DNA from: Vibrio rarus
GTDB taxonomy: Bacteria; Pseudomonadota; Gammaproteobacteria; Enterobacterales; Vibrionaceae
Length of the DNA stretch: 64,000 bases
Assembly: GCF_024347075.1 (NCBI RefSeq)
Contig: NZ_AP024900.1
Coordinates: 1,240,001 to 1,304,000, forward strand
Direction: 5' to 3'
Shown here: piece by piece, positions 29,501 to 38,028 of the stretch
How positions within the stretch are numbered: position 1 is the stretch's first letter
How the letters are laid out: each line of letters opens with the position of its first letter
Translations under genes and position numbers: made by a program
Notes under the pieces: generated by a model
Database searches by the model: none
The model's input: the letters and a program-made list of their open reading frames with translations, nothing else
Told to the model about the DNA's origin: nothing

Positions 29501-30976
29501 CGCTTGCATTGCAATGGTGGGATGTTGAGCAATATAAGGTTTGCCGTCTCGTGTCCATGCTTGCGCTTCTCCAAAACGAAGTAAGCGATTATTATCGCTT
29601 CTAGGCATCATCACCGGAAAAGCTTGGTTAGAGAGGTTAATTGAGAGGTTGCCTCGAGCGTGACCGGTAGCACCATAGCCCCCTTGATTGTCATGAAAGA
29701 CATGGAAGCTATCGACGTTTTTAAAGATGGCGTTTAGTGATTGCGTAACATATTGACCGTTATCTAGCGCATGTACTGAAGGGGGGCGGGGGCTAAATAG
29801 GGACGTATCTTGCTTTAATTGGGCGTCAATTAATGCGGTTATGCCTAATTCAAATTGACCTTCAAATTCGTCAGGCACTGTCATGCCATCACTGCCGTCA
29901 ATAAAGCCACCATTGGGTAAGCGAAGATTGATCAGCTCATTAATCACATTTGGGTATTGAGAGAAGACTTTGCTGACCCTGCTATCAATGGCCAGCCCTT
30001 GGCTCGTTATTGAACCATAGCGCTCTAGAAGTGATTGAATGTTATCTTTTTCGACACTGCTGTGTGTAACATCAGTGATCTTGAAGCTCAGTTGATTGCC
30101 TTTAATAGAGCCTAACTCAAAAGTATCAATACCAAAAGTCAGCTCATCGCCCCATAGAAACTCAAATTCACCGGCAGAGTTGGTGATCCCGGTAGCGTGG
30201 GTTGAAAAGTAACTGATCCCTGCAAGGGGGCGTCCTTGCGCATCACTGAGAGTACTTGAGGTTAATACCTGTGCATCACTACTTGGTGTATAGCTGTAGC
30301 TTTGCTCGGCATTGGCTGCGACAAAATCCGCATCTAAATTGTTATTCGAACCTGGGGTAACTTCAGGAGCGATTTCAGGATCTACATGAGAGCTAGGGGT
30401 TTTGCCCACCTCATCGGTAATGGTTTCTTTTATTGCTGCCAGATAGGCATCAACAGCATTCTGATCATGTAACTGTTGATAAACGTCAGCGATTTCATAA
30501 GAGTCGATAGAGTTTAAGCAGATGCTCGTGTCATTTCCACAACGGTCAATACTTTGTAATATCAAGGTTGCATTAGTACCGTGTTGTTGTAAAACATCAA
30601 AAGAAACAGGCACTTTTTCACTAGGGTTAGCCACGCTTTCTGCATTAGGGAATGGAGCCGTAAACTGGCCTAACTCGACAGCCTCTAAGGTGCAATTAAA
30701 TGACACCCCTTGCATGACCTCAAATGATCCATGAATGAGCGATTGGCCATTACAATGCACATCTCCAGAAATGGCTTGTCCAGAGGTTAATAGCGAACCG
30801 ATATACGTGGTCTGGGGAATAATTTCCACTGGTGGCGTGGAAATAGGCGGTTCAGTTGGAGACTCAGGTTGTGTCGGTGGCGCAGGATCACTAGGGGTGA
30901 TCGGTTGCGGGTTATCGTCATTACAACCCAGTAATGCCAATGACACTATTGTTGCTAACAATAGTTTATTATTCAT
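26594..30976 (-). CDS. acfD: AcfD/SslE-type M60 metalloprotease lipoprotein
   Basis: 1460 aa. The lipobox LALLGC near residue 18 is followed by an acidic proline-rich linker. The body matches V. cholerae AcfD and E. coli SslE (YghJ) along its length, for example DVQISIGSAHSGYPVMNS and the NPSYPLNYQEKPLTRIMLGRS region (two adjacent family blocks). The zinc site is HEVGH at residues 1246-1250 (M60 peptidase, HExxH). SslE is a type II secreted, surface-held mucinase that helps bacteria penetrate mucus; AcfD is a V. cholerae colonisation factor. Here it stands alone with its own terminator, away from tcp/acf genes. Activity on mucin is inferred from family. Confidence 0.92.
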   Translation of the reverse strand: MNNKLLLATIVSLALLGCNDDNPQPITPSDPAPPTQPESPTEPPISTPPVEIIPQTTYIGSLLTSGQAISGDVHCNGQSLIHGSFEVMQGVSFNCTLEAVELGQFTAPFPNAESVANPSEKVPVSFDVLQQHGTNATLILQSIDRCGNDTSICLNSIDSYEIADVYQQLHDQNAVDAYLAAIKETITDEVGKTPSSHVDPEIAPEVTPGSNNNLDADFVAANAEQSYSYTPSSDAQVLTSSTLSDAQGRPLAGISYFSTHATGITNSAGEFEFLWGDELTFGIDTFELGSIKGNQLSFKITDVTHSSVEKDNIQSLLERYGSITSQGLAIDSRVSKVFSQYPNVINELINLRLPNGGFIDGSDGMTVPDEFEGQFELGITALIDAQLKQDTSLFSPRPPSVHALDNGQYVTQSLNAIFKNVDSFHVFHDNQGGYGATGHARGNLSINLSNQAFPVMMPRSDNNRLLRFGEAQAWTRDGKPYIAQHPTIAMQAIPKVADSNVTYGLPFVVAGLIGEGKVVFMGNSVYPTILSCPELFWANSFNEVKIDSRQRICTSVATSDDPRSDQGAMQQYFSNLFDWFSDAENKTVASNIKQAAFSQANVSAGMRYDFFIHDSYGLEAVNSIASGEYHALDPVETPILILQAYKLNPSNNSANLDEPHLSQEDITALITYINAGGNVLFMDGIESANPEPIGRLADAAGVSIGGQSVVSTSQSLCAPDGRWCNNAPTLNHKQEKEVVVIQHFENLANGKQPFTVHDDGSVSWVSDNEMASTPLHVPTYEVTDENGKVDAKRAMIRVNNAQEREAAIKELQHAFTDMPVCTHEYEYEFNCIEVRSGTGVLERAYGRQDFERIYFQTNSMVKAANLGDNIQALADHELYYRSKGALGQRLAITELNQTYDNLSTWLWNNNNYYYDPQSQDELGFKRLIEFMNCYTNDSYAGNGTCPPSLKNTLIANNMIIGEGELAHFVNPSYPLNYQEKPLTRIMLGRSFWDYRIKVDTTAYPTRPTTLATTSETVTIETDGTAVNYTVGNTQSTGLWLPQHEIGTVTGGVKAQITVMFADDLTGRSQHETNLNRPPRMTKTFLHDGGSTQIQSPYGGLVYVRPLESAGASQFHFSGVMKAPLFKEGHWVTTPQQSQVQMAEIDSGSFVYTTHVNNVTETDLATFVSGLNRFADAASDFYGRDDWQGAHRRYTYADLKGFRHRFVNDVQISIGSAHSGYPVMNSAFDSARNTVPTDPLNDWLLWHEVGHNLASAPFNVTGGTEVTNNLLALYMQELEGRNDNPRMDRIVFEIQKAPHWLERNARHAWANGDAGVRLIMFGQLKIWAKSHFSINHWYDSQPSSEKASIYGNDEGWNMIKLMHRLARNNQDTDGTNYCDASVTGLSDGDLLMVCSSYVSGYDLSDFFLQWNVGEEAMNTAQGAIIYSGGISAQGLNTVAQMQLPTPQKDPLLIDSLTPSTR

Positions 30977-31065
30977 TTTATATTGTTCCTTTATGGTTAT
31001 TAACTGACCGTTATTATCAAAAATTAAAGCTAAAAAAATTCAAACAGATAAACAACAAGTGAAAA

Positions 31066-31086
31066 TATGGACACCCATAGTTAACT
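31066..31086. repeat. GACACCCA repeat copy
   Basis: ATGGACACCCATAGTTAAC equals the copies near 8727 and 8765 over the core and lies about 90-110 bases upstream of the AcfD-type start codon. Confidence 0.75.
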
Positions 31087-31431
31087 CGTTATTGATTGTG
31101 TGGGAGTATTGGTGCCACTTTGCCATTTTTGTTGTATAAAAGGTAAGAAGAACAGGTGTTTTACTGCTGTGGAATATATCAAAGTGCAACATTTTTTGAA
31201 TTCTATTCATCTATTTATGAAGCAGGTGTCACTAATAAAGAATTTTTGGCTCTTTTGACTGGTTGAAATGTAAGCAGTAGACAATATTGACGCTAGGATG
31301 TGGGAAGTGTTGTGATGTGATACTTATGAGTTAAATAAGTCTAACTTACTTAATGTATAAGAAAAACAATCACTTAGATGTATAGGTTATTGTGCGATTT
31401 TTATGGTGATATGCAGTAAAAATGAATATTT

Positions 31432-31592
31432 ATAGCAATCGTAGTAATTAACTGAACATTCTAGTTTGTAAAAAGCCTTGATGGCGGCGTTGCAAATTTT
31501 GAATGTAGAACAACTGCTTATAAAAAAATGGTGCCTTGTGCTCAAGTGTTTTCCTGCGCTATTTCTGATCACTTAATTACTGTGATTGGTAT
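31432..31592. repeat. MITE-like element, long form
   Basis: 161 bases with inverted ends ATAGCAATC and GATTGGTAT. Shared with the 58952-59060 element are CATTCTAG(C/T)TTGT, GGCGTT, and TTTCCTGCGCTATTTCTGA followed by CACT. It differs by an internal stretch of about 47 bases (31502-31548) missing from the other copy. Confidence 0.65.
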
Positions 31593-31818
31593 AAAATAAA
31601 AGCGTGTAAGAAGTCGCGAGTTAAAATACAAGTAATAATGAGTCGATAATACAGTAAGCGAGTTTTTAATATTCAAGCGAATTATACCGATAATGATGGT
31701 AATACACATCTTCTCTAAACTTGTATTTATTGTTAGTGTTAAAATTATTTATTAATAAATTATAATGATAGTGGCAAGAATTAACGGCTTGGGTTTATTA
31801 TGAATATCCCAGTAATTA

Positions 31819-32493
31819 TCAACAATCAGGCTTCATAGATATCATCTGCGAGTAATGTGCTATATGGATACCATCAGCATGATTTTCATCAAGCATATTA
31901 AAAACTAAATATTGCGCCACATATTTGGCTGGTATAGAGCGCAAATTAATAAGAGGCCCGCGCATAATAGGGTGAACGATGCGTAATATCTTTTGCACTA
32001 TCATTTCATCAAAGCGAGGTGATGCGCGTTTACCTAATAATGGGCCGGGGCGCGCAAAAGTGACTCTGTCAAAGGCGAGTTGTTTGATGTCTCGTTCCAT
32101 TTCACCCTTACAACGTAAATAATGCGATAAAGACGCGGGATTTGCCCCATAACTGGATACGATACCGATACGTTTCACTCCCATATTTTGCATTTGTCGC
32201 GCACAAGCCAGCACTAAATCATGGTCCACATGGTACAAGGCATGTTGGCTGCCAGCTTGCTTTTTGGTCGTGCCTAAACAAATTAAGCCGATGCTCGCCG
32301 AAACGCCACTGAACTGGGTGATATCCTCATTGATGATTGGGCTGAGTTTAGTATGGGTAAAGGGCAGAGGCCTTCGTGTCGGCACATACACAGTGCCTAA
32401 GGTATGGGTGTGCTCAAGTAAGGTTTCTATAACATGCAGACCAATTAAACCGGTTGCACCAACGATGATAATATTTTCCTTTGTGATGCCCAT
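31819..32493 (-). CDS. NAD(P)-binding Rossmann-fold protein (atypical SDR)
   Basis: 224 aa. It opens with the nucleotide loop IIIVGATGLIGLHV, then VPTRRPLP, IGLICLGTTKKQAGS, GIVSSYGANP and RPGPLLG. This is the layout of the TIP30/HTATIP2-like atypical short-chain dehydrogenases. The catalytic Tyr-x-x-x-Lys appears as YLRCKGEME. The substrate is unknown. It is divergent from astE with a 102-base gap. Confidence 0.82.
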   Translation of the reverse strand: MGITKENIIIVGATGLIGLHVIETLLEHTHTLGTVYVPTRRPLPFTHTKLSPIINEDITQFSGVSASIGLICLGTTKKQAGSQHALYHVDHDLVLACARQMQNMGVKRIGIVSSYGANPASLSHYLRCKGEMERDIKQLAFDRVTFARPGPLLGKRASPRFDEMIVQKILRIVHPIMRGPLINLRSIPAKYVAQYLVFNMLDENHADGIHIAHYSQMISMKPDC

Positions 32494-32595
32494 AATAAAT
32501 GCCTATGAATATTCTGTAGCTTGCCAATAGATACGATATGATGTTGTGCATATGTTACCGTTAGGTTGTCGGTTTAGGAAGGGAGAATCCATATC

Positions 32596-33621
32596 GTGCC
32601 ACTATTTCAAAGCTCATTCTTGCAAGATACACTGCTCCAAGCCCCGTTTTCCCCACGCTCTATAACGTTAGACAATGGCGTAAAAATGAGCTTGGTACAA
32701 TGTGGTGTATTAACCGTATCACCTGCTAATCATGCAGAAAACAGCAAACATATTGTCATTTCCAGCGCGATTCATGGTAATGAAACGGCACCAATAGAAA
32801 TCTTAGATGATCTGGTGAGTCAAATAGAGGCGCAACGCATTGTTCCAAAGCAACATTTGTTGCTTATCATTGCGCATCCACAAGCGATACTGGCAAAGAA
32901 AAGGTTTATTGAAACCAATCTCAACCGACTTTTTAGCGATGCCAATCAAGTAGACACCCATGAACTGAGTTTAGTTCGAATGTTAAAGTCGTGCGTCAGT
33001 CAATTTTGGGAAGGGGTTCCGATGCAGCAGCGCTGGCATTTAGATATGCACTGCTCAATACGAGCCTCTAAACACTATACGTTTGCCATTAGCCCTCAGT
33101 CGTCGCACCCAACCAGACAAAAAGAGTTTATTGAGTTTCTTAGCCAAGGCCATATTGAAGCGCTTTTGCTCTCAGAGGAGCCATCTAGCACATTCAGTTG
33201 GTTTAGTAGCAGTCAGTTTGGTGCACAAGCGGCGACGCTGGAGTTAGGGCAAGTGGCGGAGTTTGGCCATAACGATCTGGGTAAACTGTCACAATTTAAG
33301 CAAGCCTTAATCGCACTTATTATGGCAAAACAAAGCAGTCGTCGTCATTCAATGATTACCTACCAAGTGGCGAGCTCTATTTATCGAAACAGTCAAGATT
33401 TTGAGTTTTACTTTGCTCAAGACTTACCTAATTTCTCTACCTTTCATCAAGGAGAGCCGCTAGGGAAAGACGGACAACATATCATTGACATGCCCATTGA
33501 GGGAGGAGGGGTGGTATTCCCCAATCCCAATGTGGAGCTTTCCCAACGAGCGGCGTTGATCGTTCAACCTAGTATCACTCATTACAGCAATAATCAGTTG
33601 ACGGTGAAAGTGGCCTCTTAA
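32596..33621 (+). CDS. astE: Succinylglutamate desuccinylase
   Basis: 341 aa of the M14 carboxypeptidase fold. The zinc ligands are in SAIHGNETAPIEIL and LDMHCSIRASKHY, with the catalytic glutamate in AATLELGQVAEFG, as in AstE. It releases succinate and glutamate in the last step of the AST arginine pathway. It starts with GTG at 32596 behind AGGAAGGGAG. The rest of the ast operon is absent from the window, the usual arrangement in Vibrio as far as I recall. Its last four bases overlap the convergent lipoprotein gene. Confidence 0.9.
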   Translation: MPLFQSSFLQDTLLQAPFSPRSITLDNGVKMSLVQCGVLTVSPANHAENSKHIVISSAIHGNETAPIEILDDLVSQIEAQRIVPKQHLLLIIAHPQAILAKKRFIETNLNRLFSDANQVDTHELSLVRMLKSCVSQFWEGVPMQQRWHLDMHCSIRASKHYTFAISPQSSHPTRQKEFIEFLSQGHIEALLLSEEPSSTFSWFSSSQFGAQAATLELGQVAEFGHNDLGKLSQFKQALIALIMAKQSSRRHSMITYQVASSIYRNSQDFEFYFAQDLPNFSTFHQGEPLGKDGQHIIDMPIEGGGVVFPNPNVELSQRAALIVQPSITHYSNNQLTVKVAS

Positions 33622-34784
33622 TGGCGGTTCTTTTTAAGAAAAGCGTTTAATTGCTGCATGTTTTGTTCAAAGTAAGGGTTCCAAGTCATGCGAGCCCTTA
33701 TATGTTTTTCATCGCCGTCCCCATAGGCCGAAAACCACACTTTATCTGCGGCCGCTGTAGCGCAGTCTTGCCCTTTAGGTTGCTCGTTGAAGCACATTCT
33801 AATTTTCCCGTCCCGTTTATACACGGGATTATCAGGAGAGAATATTAAAGAGACATGGGAAGCACTGTGAATGTGCTGTTGCGGTAAGTTCATGGAAAAA
33901 GTGTGTATCCGTGGATCAGGGTAGCGAGACTCACCAAACCACAATAATTGGTTGTTTGGGTTAGTAAATGTTTGGCTGAAAGTATCACGGGCAAATGCGG
34001 CATCAATGGTTTCATCGGCTTCACTGAGCATAACAAAGGTGGGTTTGTCGTAGTGATGGCTAGCGAGGTCATGTTGAACCGCTTGCGCACTTTTGTAATA
34101 AGTCGCAGCGCCGTTCATATGTAAAGAGTTGTATCGCGTGTAATTGTCCTCTTTCTTCTTACTTTCCCAATTGACAAAGTAACTGGCCATAGGTGATAAC
34201 GCCGCTAAGGGGTTTTTGGGTTTAAAAGCAGGGGAGAACAGCAATAACCCTTTGATGCTGGGGTGCTCATAAGCAAGGGAGGTGACTAAGTTTGCCCCTG
34301 TGGAGTAGCCTCCTAGCCATACGCCATCCACTTTGTTATTGAGTAATTGATAGTGATGTTGCACCACCTCTTGCCAATCTTTGAGTTGTACTAGTGACAG
34401 ATCGGCGGCGCGTGTCCCGTGTCCGGGCAACAAAATAACGCGTACTCGATACCCTTGAGAGACTAAATCTGCTGCAATATCACTATAAGAGAAAGGGGAG
34501 TCGCCTAAACCGTGCACCAATAAAATGCCTTGCCCGTTTGGTTGCTTAGGGATCAACTCATAAGGGGCTACGGCGGCCAACTCTGTGCTCTTATCGCCGG
34601 TTAAAAACACGCGATGTTGTAGCAACCACTGCCTGCTGTCTTGAATATACGACTGAAAATTGCTTTGCAGGTATGGTGGTAGTTGTTCAGAGGCTTGGTA
34701 CTGTGGCCCCTCTACACTGCTCACACAACCGGTTAAAAGTAGAGTGATGGAGCTTATTAGTACTGCGTGGCGTGTGAACGTCAT
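33618..34784 (-). CDS. Alpha/beta hydrolase lipoprotein
   Basis: 388 aa. The lipobox LLLTGC at about residue 20 indicates an envelope lipoprotein. The hydrolase core has the oxyanion region GILLVHGLGDSPFSYSDIA, the nucleophile elbow GGYSTGANL (Ser), an acid in MLSEADETIDA and a histidine in QQHIHSASHVSL. It resembles serine-aminopeptidase/lysophospholipase-like lipases; the substrate is unknown. Its 3' end overlaps astE by four bases on the other strand. Confidence 0.85.
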   Translation of the reverse strand: MTFTRHAVLISSITLLLTGCVSSVEGPQYQASEQLPPYLQSNFQSYIQDSRQWLLQHRVFLTGDKSTELAAVAPYELIPKQPNGQGILLVHGLGDSPFSYSDIAADLVSQGYRVRVILLPGHGTRAADLSLVQLKDWQEVVQHHYQLLNNKVDGVWLGGYSTGANLVTSLAYEHPSIKGLLLFSPAFKPKNPLAALSPMASYFVNWESKKKEDNYTRYNSLHMNGAATYYKSAQAVQHDLASHHYDKPTFVMLSEADETIDAAFARDTFSQTFTNPNNQLLWFGESRYPDPRIHTFSMNLPQQHIHSASHVSLIFSPDNPVYKRDGKIRMCFNEQPKGQDCATAAADKVWFSAYGDGDEKHIRARMTWNPYFEQNMQQLNAFLKKNRH

Positions 34785-34971
34785 TAATAATGTCCTTTAT
34801 ATTAATGTTGAGTCATTTCTAAAGTGGTGACTAATAATTCAAAATCCATTGCAATGATATTGAATTATCACCTGCAAATAATATTGCTTTGTCACTTAAA
34901 TGTAACCCAAAAATAGGGTAAAGAAAGTAATAGTGTAATAAACCTTGGCTAGCATCAAATGGTTAGCGTAC

Positions 34972-35003
34972 TTTAGTTTATTGATTTAGATCAATAAACT
35001 AAA
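34972..35003. promoter_or_regulatory. 32-base palindrome with perfect FNR box
   Basis: Arms TTTAGTTTATTGAT and ATCAATAAACTAAA are perfect over 14 bases around TTAG. The centre TTGATTTAGATCAA (34981-34994) is exactly the FNR consensus TTGAT-N4-ATCAA. It lies 188-219 bases upstream of the lipoprotein gene and about 290 bases upstream of glgC, in their shared 507-base divergent gap. Confidence 0.6.
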
Positions 35004-35103
35004 GGGCATCGAAATTGTTTCATTCATGAAATTGATGTTTTGCGGTTATTAATTAGTTTTGGTTTATGTATATTGTTACATTTTGTAGCAACTTAATCAC
35101 ATT

Positions 35104-35121
35104 ACGTGATAGTCATCACAA
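35104..35121. promoter_or_regulatory. CRP-like site upstream of glgC
   Basis: CGTGATAGTCATCACA keeps GTGA-N6-TCAC (35106-35119), close to the CRP consensus, about 170 bases before the glgC start. CRP control of glycogen genes is known in E. coli. Confidence 0.45.
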
Positions 35122-35291
35122 CGTTGTAAATATAAAATTGGAACATGAGTAAGTGTGAATTCAAACCTTATATATTTTATGGAATTAATTTATTCTTACC
35201 CGAACTTGGTAAATGAGAGCTTAAAAGGCCGATTACCATGCTTAAATATTTTACATTACTTATATTCGTTCAAGGTTAGAGGCCCCCAAAA

Positions 35292-36551
35292 ATGACTGAA
35301 CATAATAATAATTACTCGCATTTGTCGAGTAACAAACTTGTGCGCAACACCGTAGCTTTAGTGCTTGCTGGTGGTAAAGGCACTCGTCTTAAAGGTTTAA
35401 CAAAAGAGATTGCAAAACCTGCGGTTTCTTTTGGCGGAAAATACAAAATTATTGATTTTACCCTTTCAAATTGCATTAACTCAGGTATTCGTCGTGTGGG
35501 TGTTTTAACACAGTTTATGGCGCACGACTTAATTGACCATGTGCAAAAGGGCTGGGGCTTCATGACAAACTCAACACTTGATGAAGGTGTGAGCATAATT
35601 CCTGCACAACAACGTACTGGTGACTCTTGGTACCGTGGTACAGCCGATGCGGTTTATCAAAACCTAGATTTGATCCGTCGTCGTAAAGTAGAGCAAGTGT
35701 TGATCCTTGGCGGTGACCATATTTATAAAATGGATTACTCACGCATGCTTAACTTCCATGCTGAAAGTGGCGCGGATGTTACCGTTGCCTGTATCAAAAA
35801 ACCGATTGAGCAAGCGTCTTCATTTGGTGTTATGTCACTGGATGCAAACGGACGTATTGTAAGCTTTGATGAGAAGCCAGCCAATCCCACTCCGCACCCT
35901 AAAGATCCAAGCCAAGCATTGGTTTCTATGGGTATTTACATCTTTAACGCTGATATTTTAGATAAAGAGTTAAACGATGCATTACTTGACCCTGAATATA
36001 ACCACGACTTTGGTCATAACATTATCCCTAACTTGCTAGAGCGAGCTAAGGTTAATGGCTATGTATTTACTCAGCGTCATCCAGGTAACAATGGCTACTG
36101 GCGCGATGTGGGTGATCTCGATGAGTATTACGTAGCAAATATGGACTTAGTGGCACCAGAGCCGGAACTGGATTTGTATGACCACTCATGGCCAATTATC
36201 ACTCAGCAGCAACAACGTCCTGGCGCTAAATTCATCTTTAATGACACGGATCGTAAAGGCTTTGCTGTAGATTCAGTGTTGTCAGCAGGGACCATCATTT
36301 CGGGTGCAGAAATTAATCACTCGTTAGTGTCGTCTAACTGTCGCATTGAAGAAGCGTCAGTAATTAAAGACAGCATTGTACTTCCTGATGTGGTCATAGG
36401 TAAAAACTGCCGCTTAACCAAAGTGATTGTGGGTGAAAACACCATTATCCCTGACGGTACAGTGATTGGTGAAAACCTAGAAGAAGATGCGAAATATTAC
36501 GAAGTCACCAAAGGTGGTGTAGTATTAGTTACTGAAGCTAACTTCATGTAA
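35292..36551 (+). CDS. glgC: Glucose-1-phosphate adenylyltransferase
   Basis: 419 aa. The nucleotidyltransferase domain has LVLAGGKGTRLKGLT, PAVSFGGKYKIIDF and GGDHIYKMDYSRML; the C-terminal left-handed beta-helix has repeated I-x-x-x hexapeptides (SVIKDSIVLPDVVIGKNC). It makes ADP-glucose from ATP and glucose-1-phosphate, the committed step of glycogen synthesis, and is normally under allosteric control. Here it stands alone, without glgA or glgB beside it. The long upstream gap carries FNR-like and CRP-like sites. Confidence 0.95.
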   Translation: MTEHNNNYSHLSSNKLVRNTVALVLAGGKGTRLKGLTKEIAKPAVSFGGKYKIIDFTLSNCINSGIRRVGVLTQFMAHDLIDHVQKGWGFMTNSTLDEGVSIIPAQQRTGDSWYRGTADAVYQNLDLIRRRKVEQVLILGGDHIYKMDYSRMLNFHAESGADVTVACIKKPIEQASSFGVMSLDANGRIVSFDEKPANPTPHPKDPSQALVSMGIYIFNADILDKELNDALLDPEYNHDFGHNIIPNLLERAKVNGYVFTQRHPGNNGYWRDVGDLDEYYVANMDLVAPEPELDLYDHSWPIITQQQQRPGAKFIFNDTDRKGFAVDSVLSAGTIISGAEINHSLVSSNCRIEEASVIKDSIVLPDVVIGKNCRLTKVIVGENTIIPDGTVIGENLEEDAKYYEVTKGGVVLVTEANFM

Positions 36552-36570
36552 TGTTTAAGAAATGAAGTGA

Positions 36571-36598
36571 AATGGAGCCTAATGGCTCCATTTTTTTT
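36571..36598. terminator. Terminator shared by glgC and the MATE gene
   Basis: AATGGAGCC and GGCTCCATT pair around TAAT, followed by eight T residues. The stop codon of the convergent MATE gene (36579-36581) sits inside the hairpin. Confidence 0.88.
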
Positions 36599-37913
36599 GT
36601 AAGTACTTTAAGGTTGAACGGTAATTATACCAAGCAAAAATGCCAGCAAACGTATTGCCAATCGCCGCACCAATAAATAAACCTTGTAGCCCATAAAAAT
36701 AAGCGCCCGCGTACAAACAAGGTAAAAAGAACACAAACAGGCGCAAGCAAGAAACCAGTAATGCCTGCATAGGTTTACCCAGCGCATTAGATACAGAAAC
36801 CAACAAAATACAAATACCCAGTGGCGCTAAACTAAATGGCACGGTGACTAAATGCATTTTCAGTATCTGTTCTACGCTTTGCTCGCCACTCATTAACATG
36901 GCTAAGTGCCCAGAGGCCAATAAAGTGACTAATGCCACCACGATTTGCGAGCCTAAAATATAAACACAGGCGATATTGACTAAGGTATTGATGTTAGCGC
37001 CTTGTTTTGCTCCTACAAATCGACCAATCATAGGGGGCATCGACATGGTTAAGGCTAAAACAGAGACAATAGCAAAAAATTCATAGCGACTGGCTAGCGC
37101 CCAAGCGGCGATAGCCGCGGTGCCATAGGAGGCCAGCAACTTAGTTGACAGCATTGCCGCAAGAGGGGGCATTAATTGACTGGTCATGGCTGGCATCATG
37201 ATACTCAACAATGAACGGACACTGTCACTGATACTGAGATCGCTCCAGTCAAAGGTATAGTACTGTTTGTTGCGGATCCGATAGAGCACAAACAGACTGC
37301 CCATGCTAAAGGCAACAATAGTTGCCACTGCAGCCCCGTGTATGCCTAAATCAAAATAAAAGATGAATAGGGGATCGAGCAATAAATTGAGCACGCTGGT
37401 GATAACCATCATGATCCCGGGTAACAGAGTGTTGCCGTTGGCTCTGCAAACGCTGTATAAAAAATACAGCATAGCGCCCACCCAAGCACTGGCAAGCCAG
37501 ACAATCCAGTAACTGTCTATAATAGGAAACACATCATCCGTTGCGCCCAGTAAAGACAATAGTGGAGTGCGAATGGCGTATAGAAAAAGGCAAATCCCTC
37601 CGCAACCTACGCCGCCGAGCGTTAACACCAATCCGGCCAATTGTCTTGCGTAGTGCCGTTTATTTGCCCCTAAGGCATGGGCAATAACCGAAGTGGTGGC
37701 GATACCTAGTCCCACCTGCACACCAATAATTAATTGCCCAATAGGAAGAGTAAACCCTTGAGCGGCCAATGGTAGAACACCTAACTGAGCAATAAATGCA
37801 GAATCAATCAGTTGAAAGCTCATCAGCGACAGTACGCCAAAAATCATTGGCCATGTCATTTTAAAAAGCTCGTTACCGAGATGTCGAGTGGTATGTGATG
37901 GCATAGTATTCAT
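36579..37913 (-). CDS. MATE family efflux transporter
   Basis: 444 aa, about twelve membrane helices in two halves with the MATE signatures LGNELFKMTWPMIFG at the start and GLGIATTSVIAHALGA plus the second-half PPMIGRFVGAKQGA. It is a cation-coupled multidrug/toxin exporter of the inner membrane; the substrate range is unknown. Both ATG codons at 37913 and 37904 are usable. Convergent with glgC, it ends within the glgC terminator hairpin. Confidence 0.9.
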   Translation of the reverse strand: MNTMPSHTTRHLGNELFKMTWPMIFGVLSLMSFQLIDSAFIAQLGVLPLAAQGFTLPIGQLIIGVQVGLGIATTSVIAHALGANKRHYARQLAGLVLTLGGVGCGGICLFLYAIRTPLLSLLGATDDVFPIIDSYWIVWLASAWVGAMLYFLYSVCRANGNTLLPGIMMVITSVLNLLLDPLFIFYFDLGIHGAAVATIVAFSMGSLFVLYRIRNKQYYTFDWSDLSISDSVRSLLSIMMPAMTSQLMPPLAAMLSTKLLASYGTAAIAAWALASRYEFFAIVSVLALTMSMPPMIGRFVGAKQGANINTLVNIACVYILGSQIVVALVTLLASGHLAMLMSGEQSVEQILKMHLVTVPFSLAPLGICILLVSVSNALGKPMQALLVSCLRLFVFFLPCLYAGAYFYGLQGLFIGAAIGNTFAGIFAWYNYRSTLKYLQKKWSH

Positions 37914-38028
37914 TCTGCAAGTCAGTGGGAAGTCAGCAAAGGGTGATGGAAGAACGGATTAAAGCGGGGCATTATGCCACAGTCTATAATCAGACCACCA
38001 TAGGCAATGTTGCACCGCTTTACCCTAA

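Larger units (their letters stand above)
30977..31818. other. Long repeat-bearing gap upstream of the AcfD gene
   Basis: 842 bases without a supportable gene. It holds one GGACACCCATAGTTAA repeat (31066-31086) close to the AcfD start and one long MITE-like element (31432-31592). The remainder is AT-rich. Confidence 0.6.

Noticed and set aside
32950..32965. GACACCCAT match inside astE as a further repeat copy
   Set aside because: Only nine bases match, they are in a conserved coding frame, and the flanking AGTTAA part is absent; similar short matches in sbcC are likewise chance.
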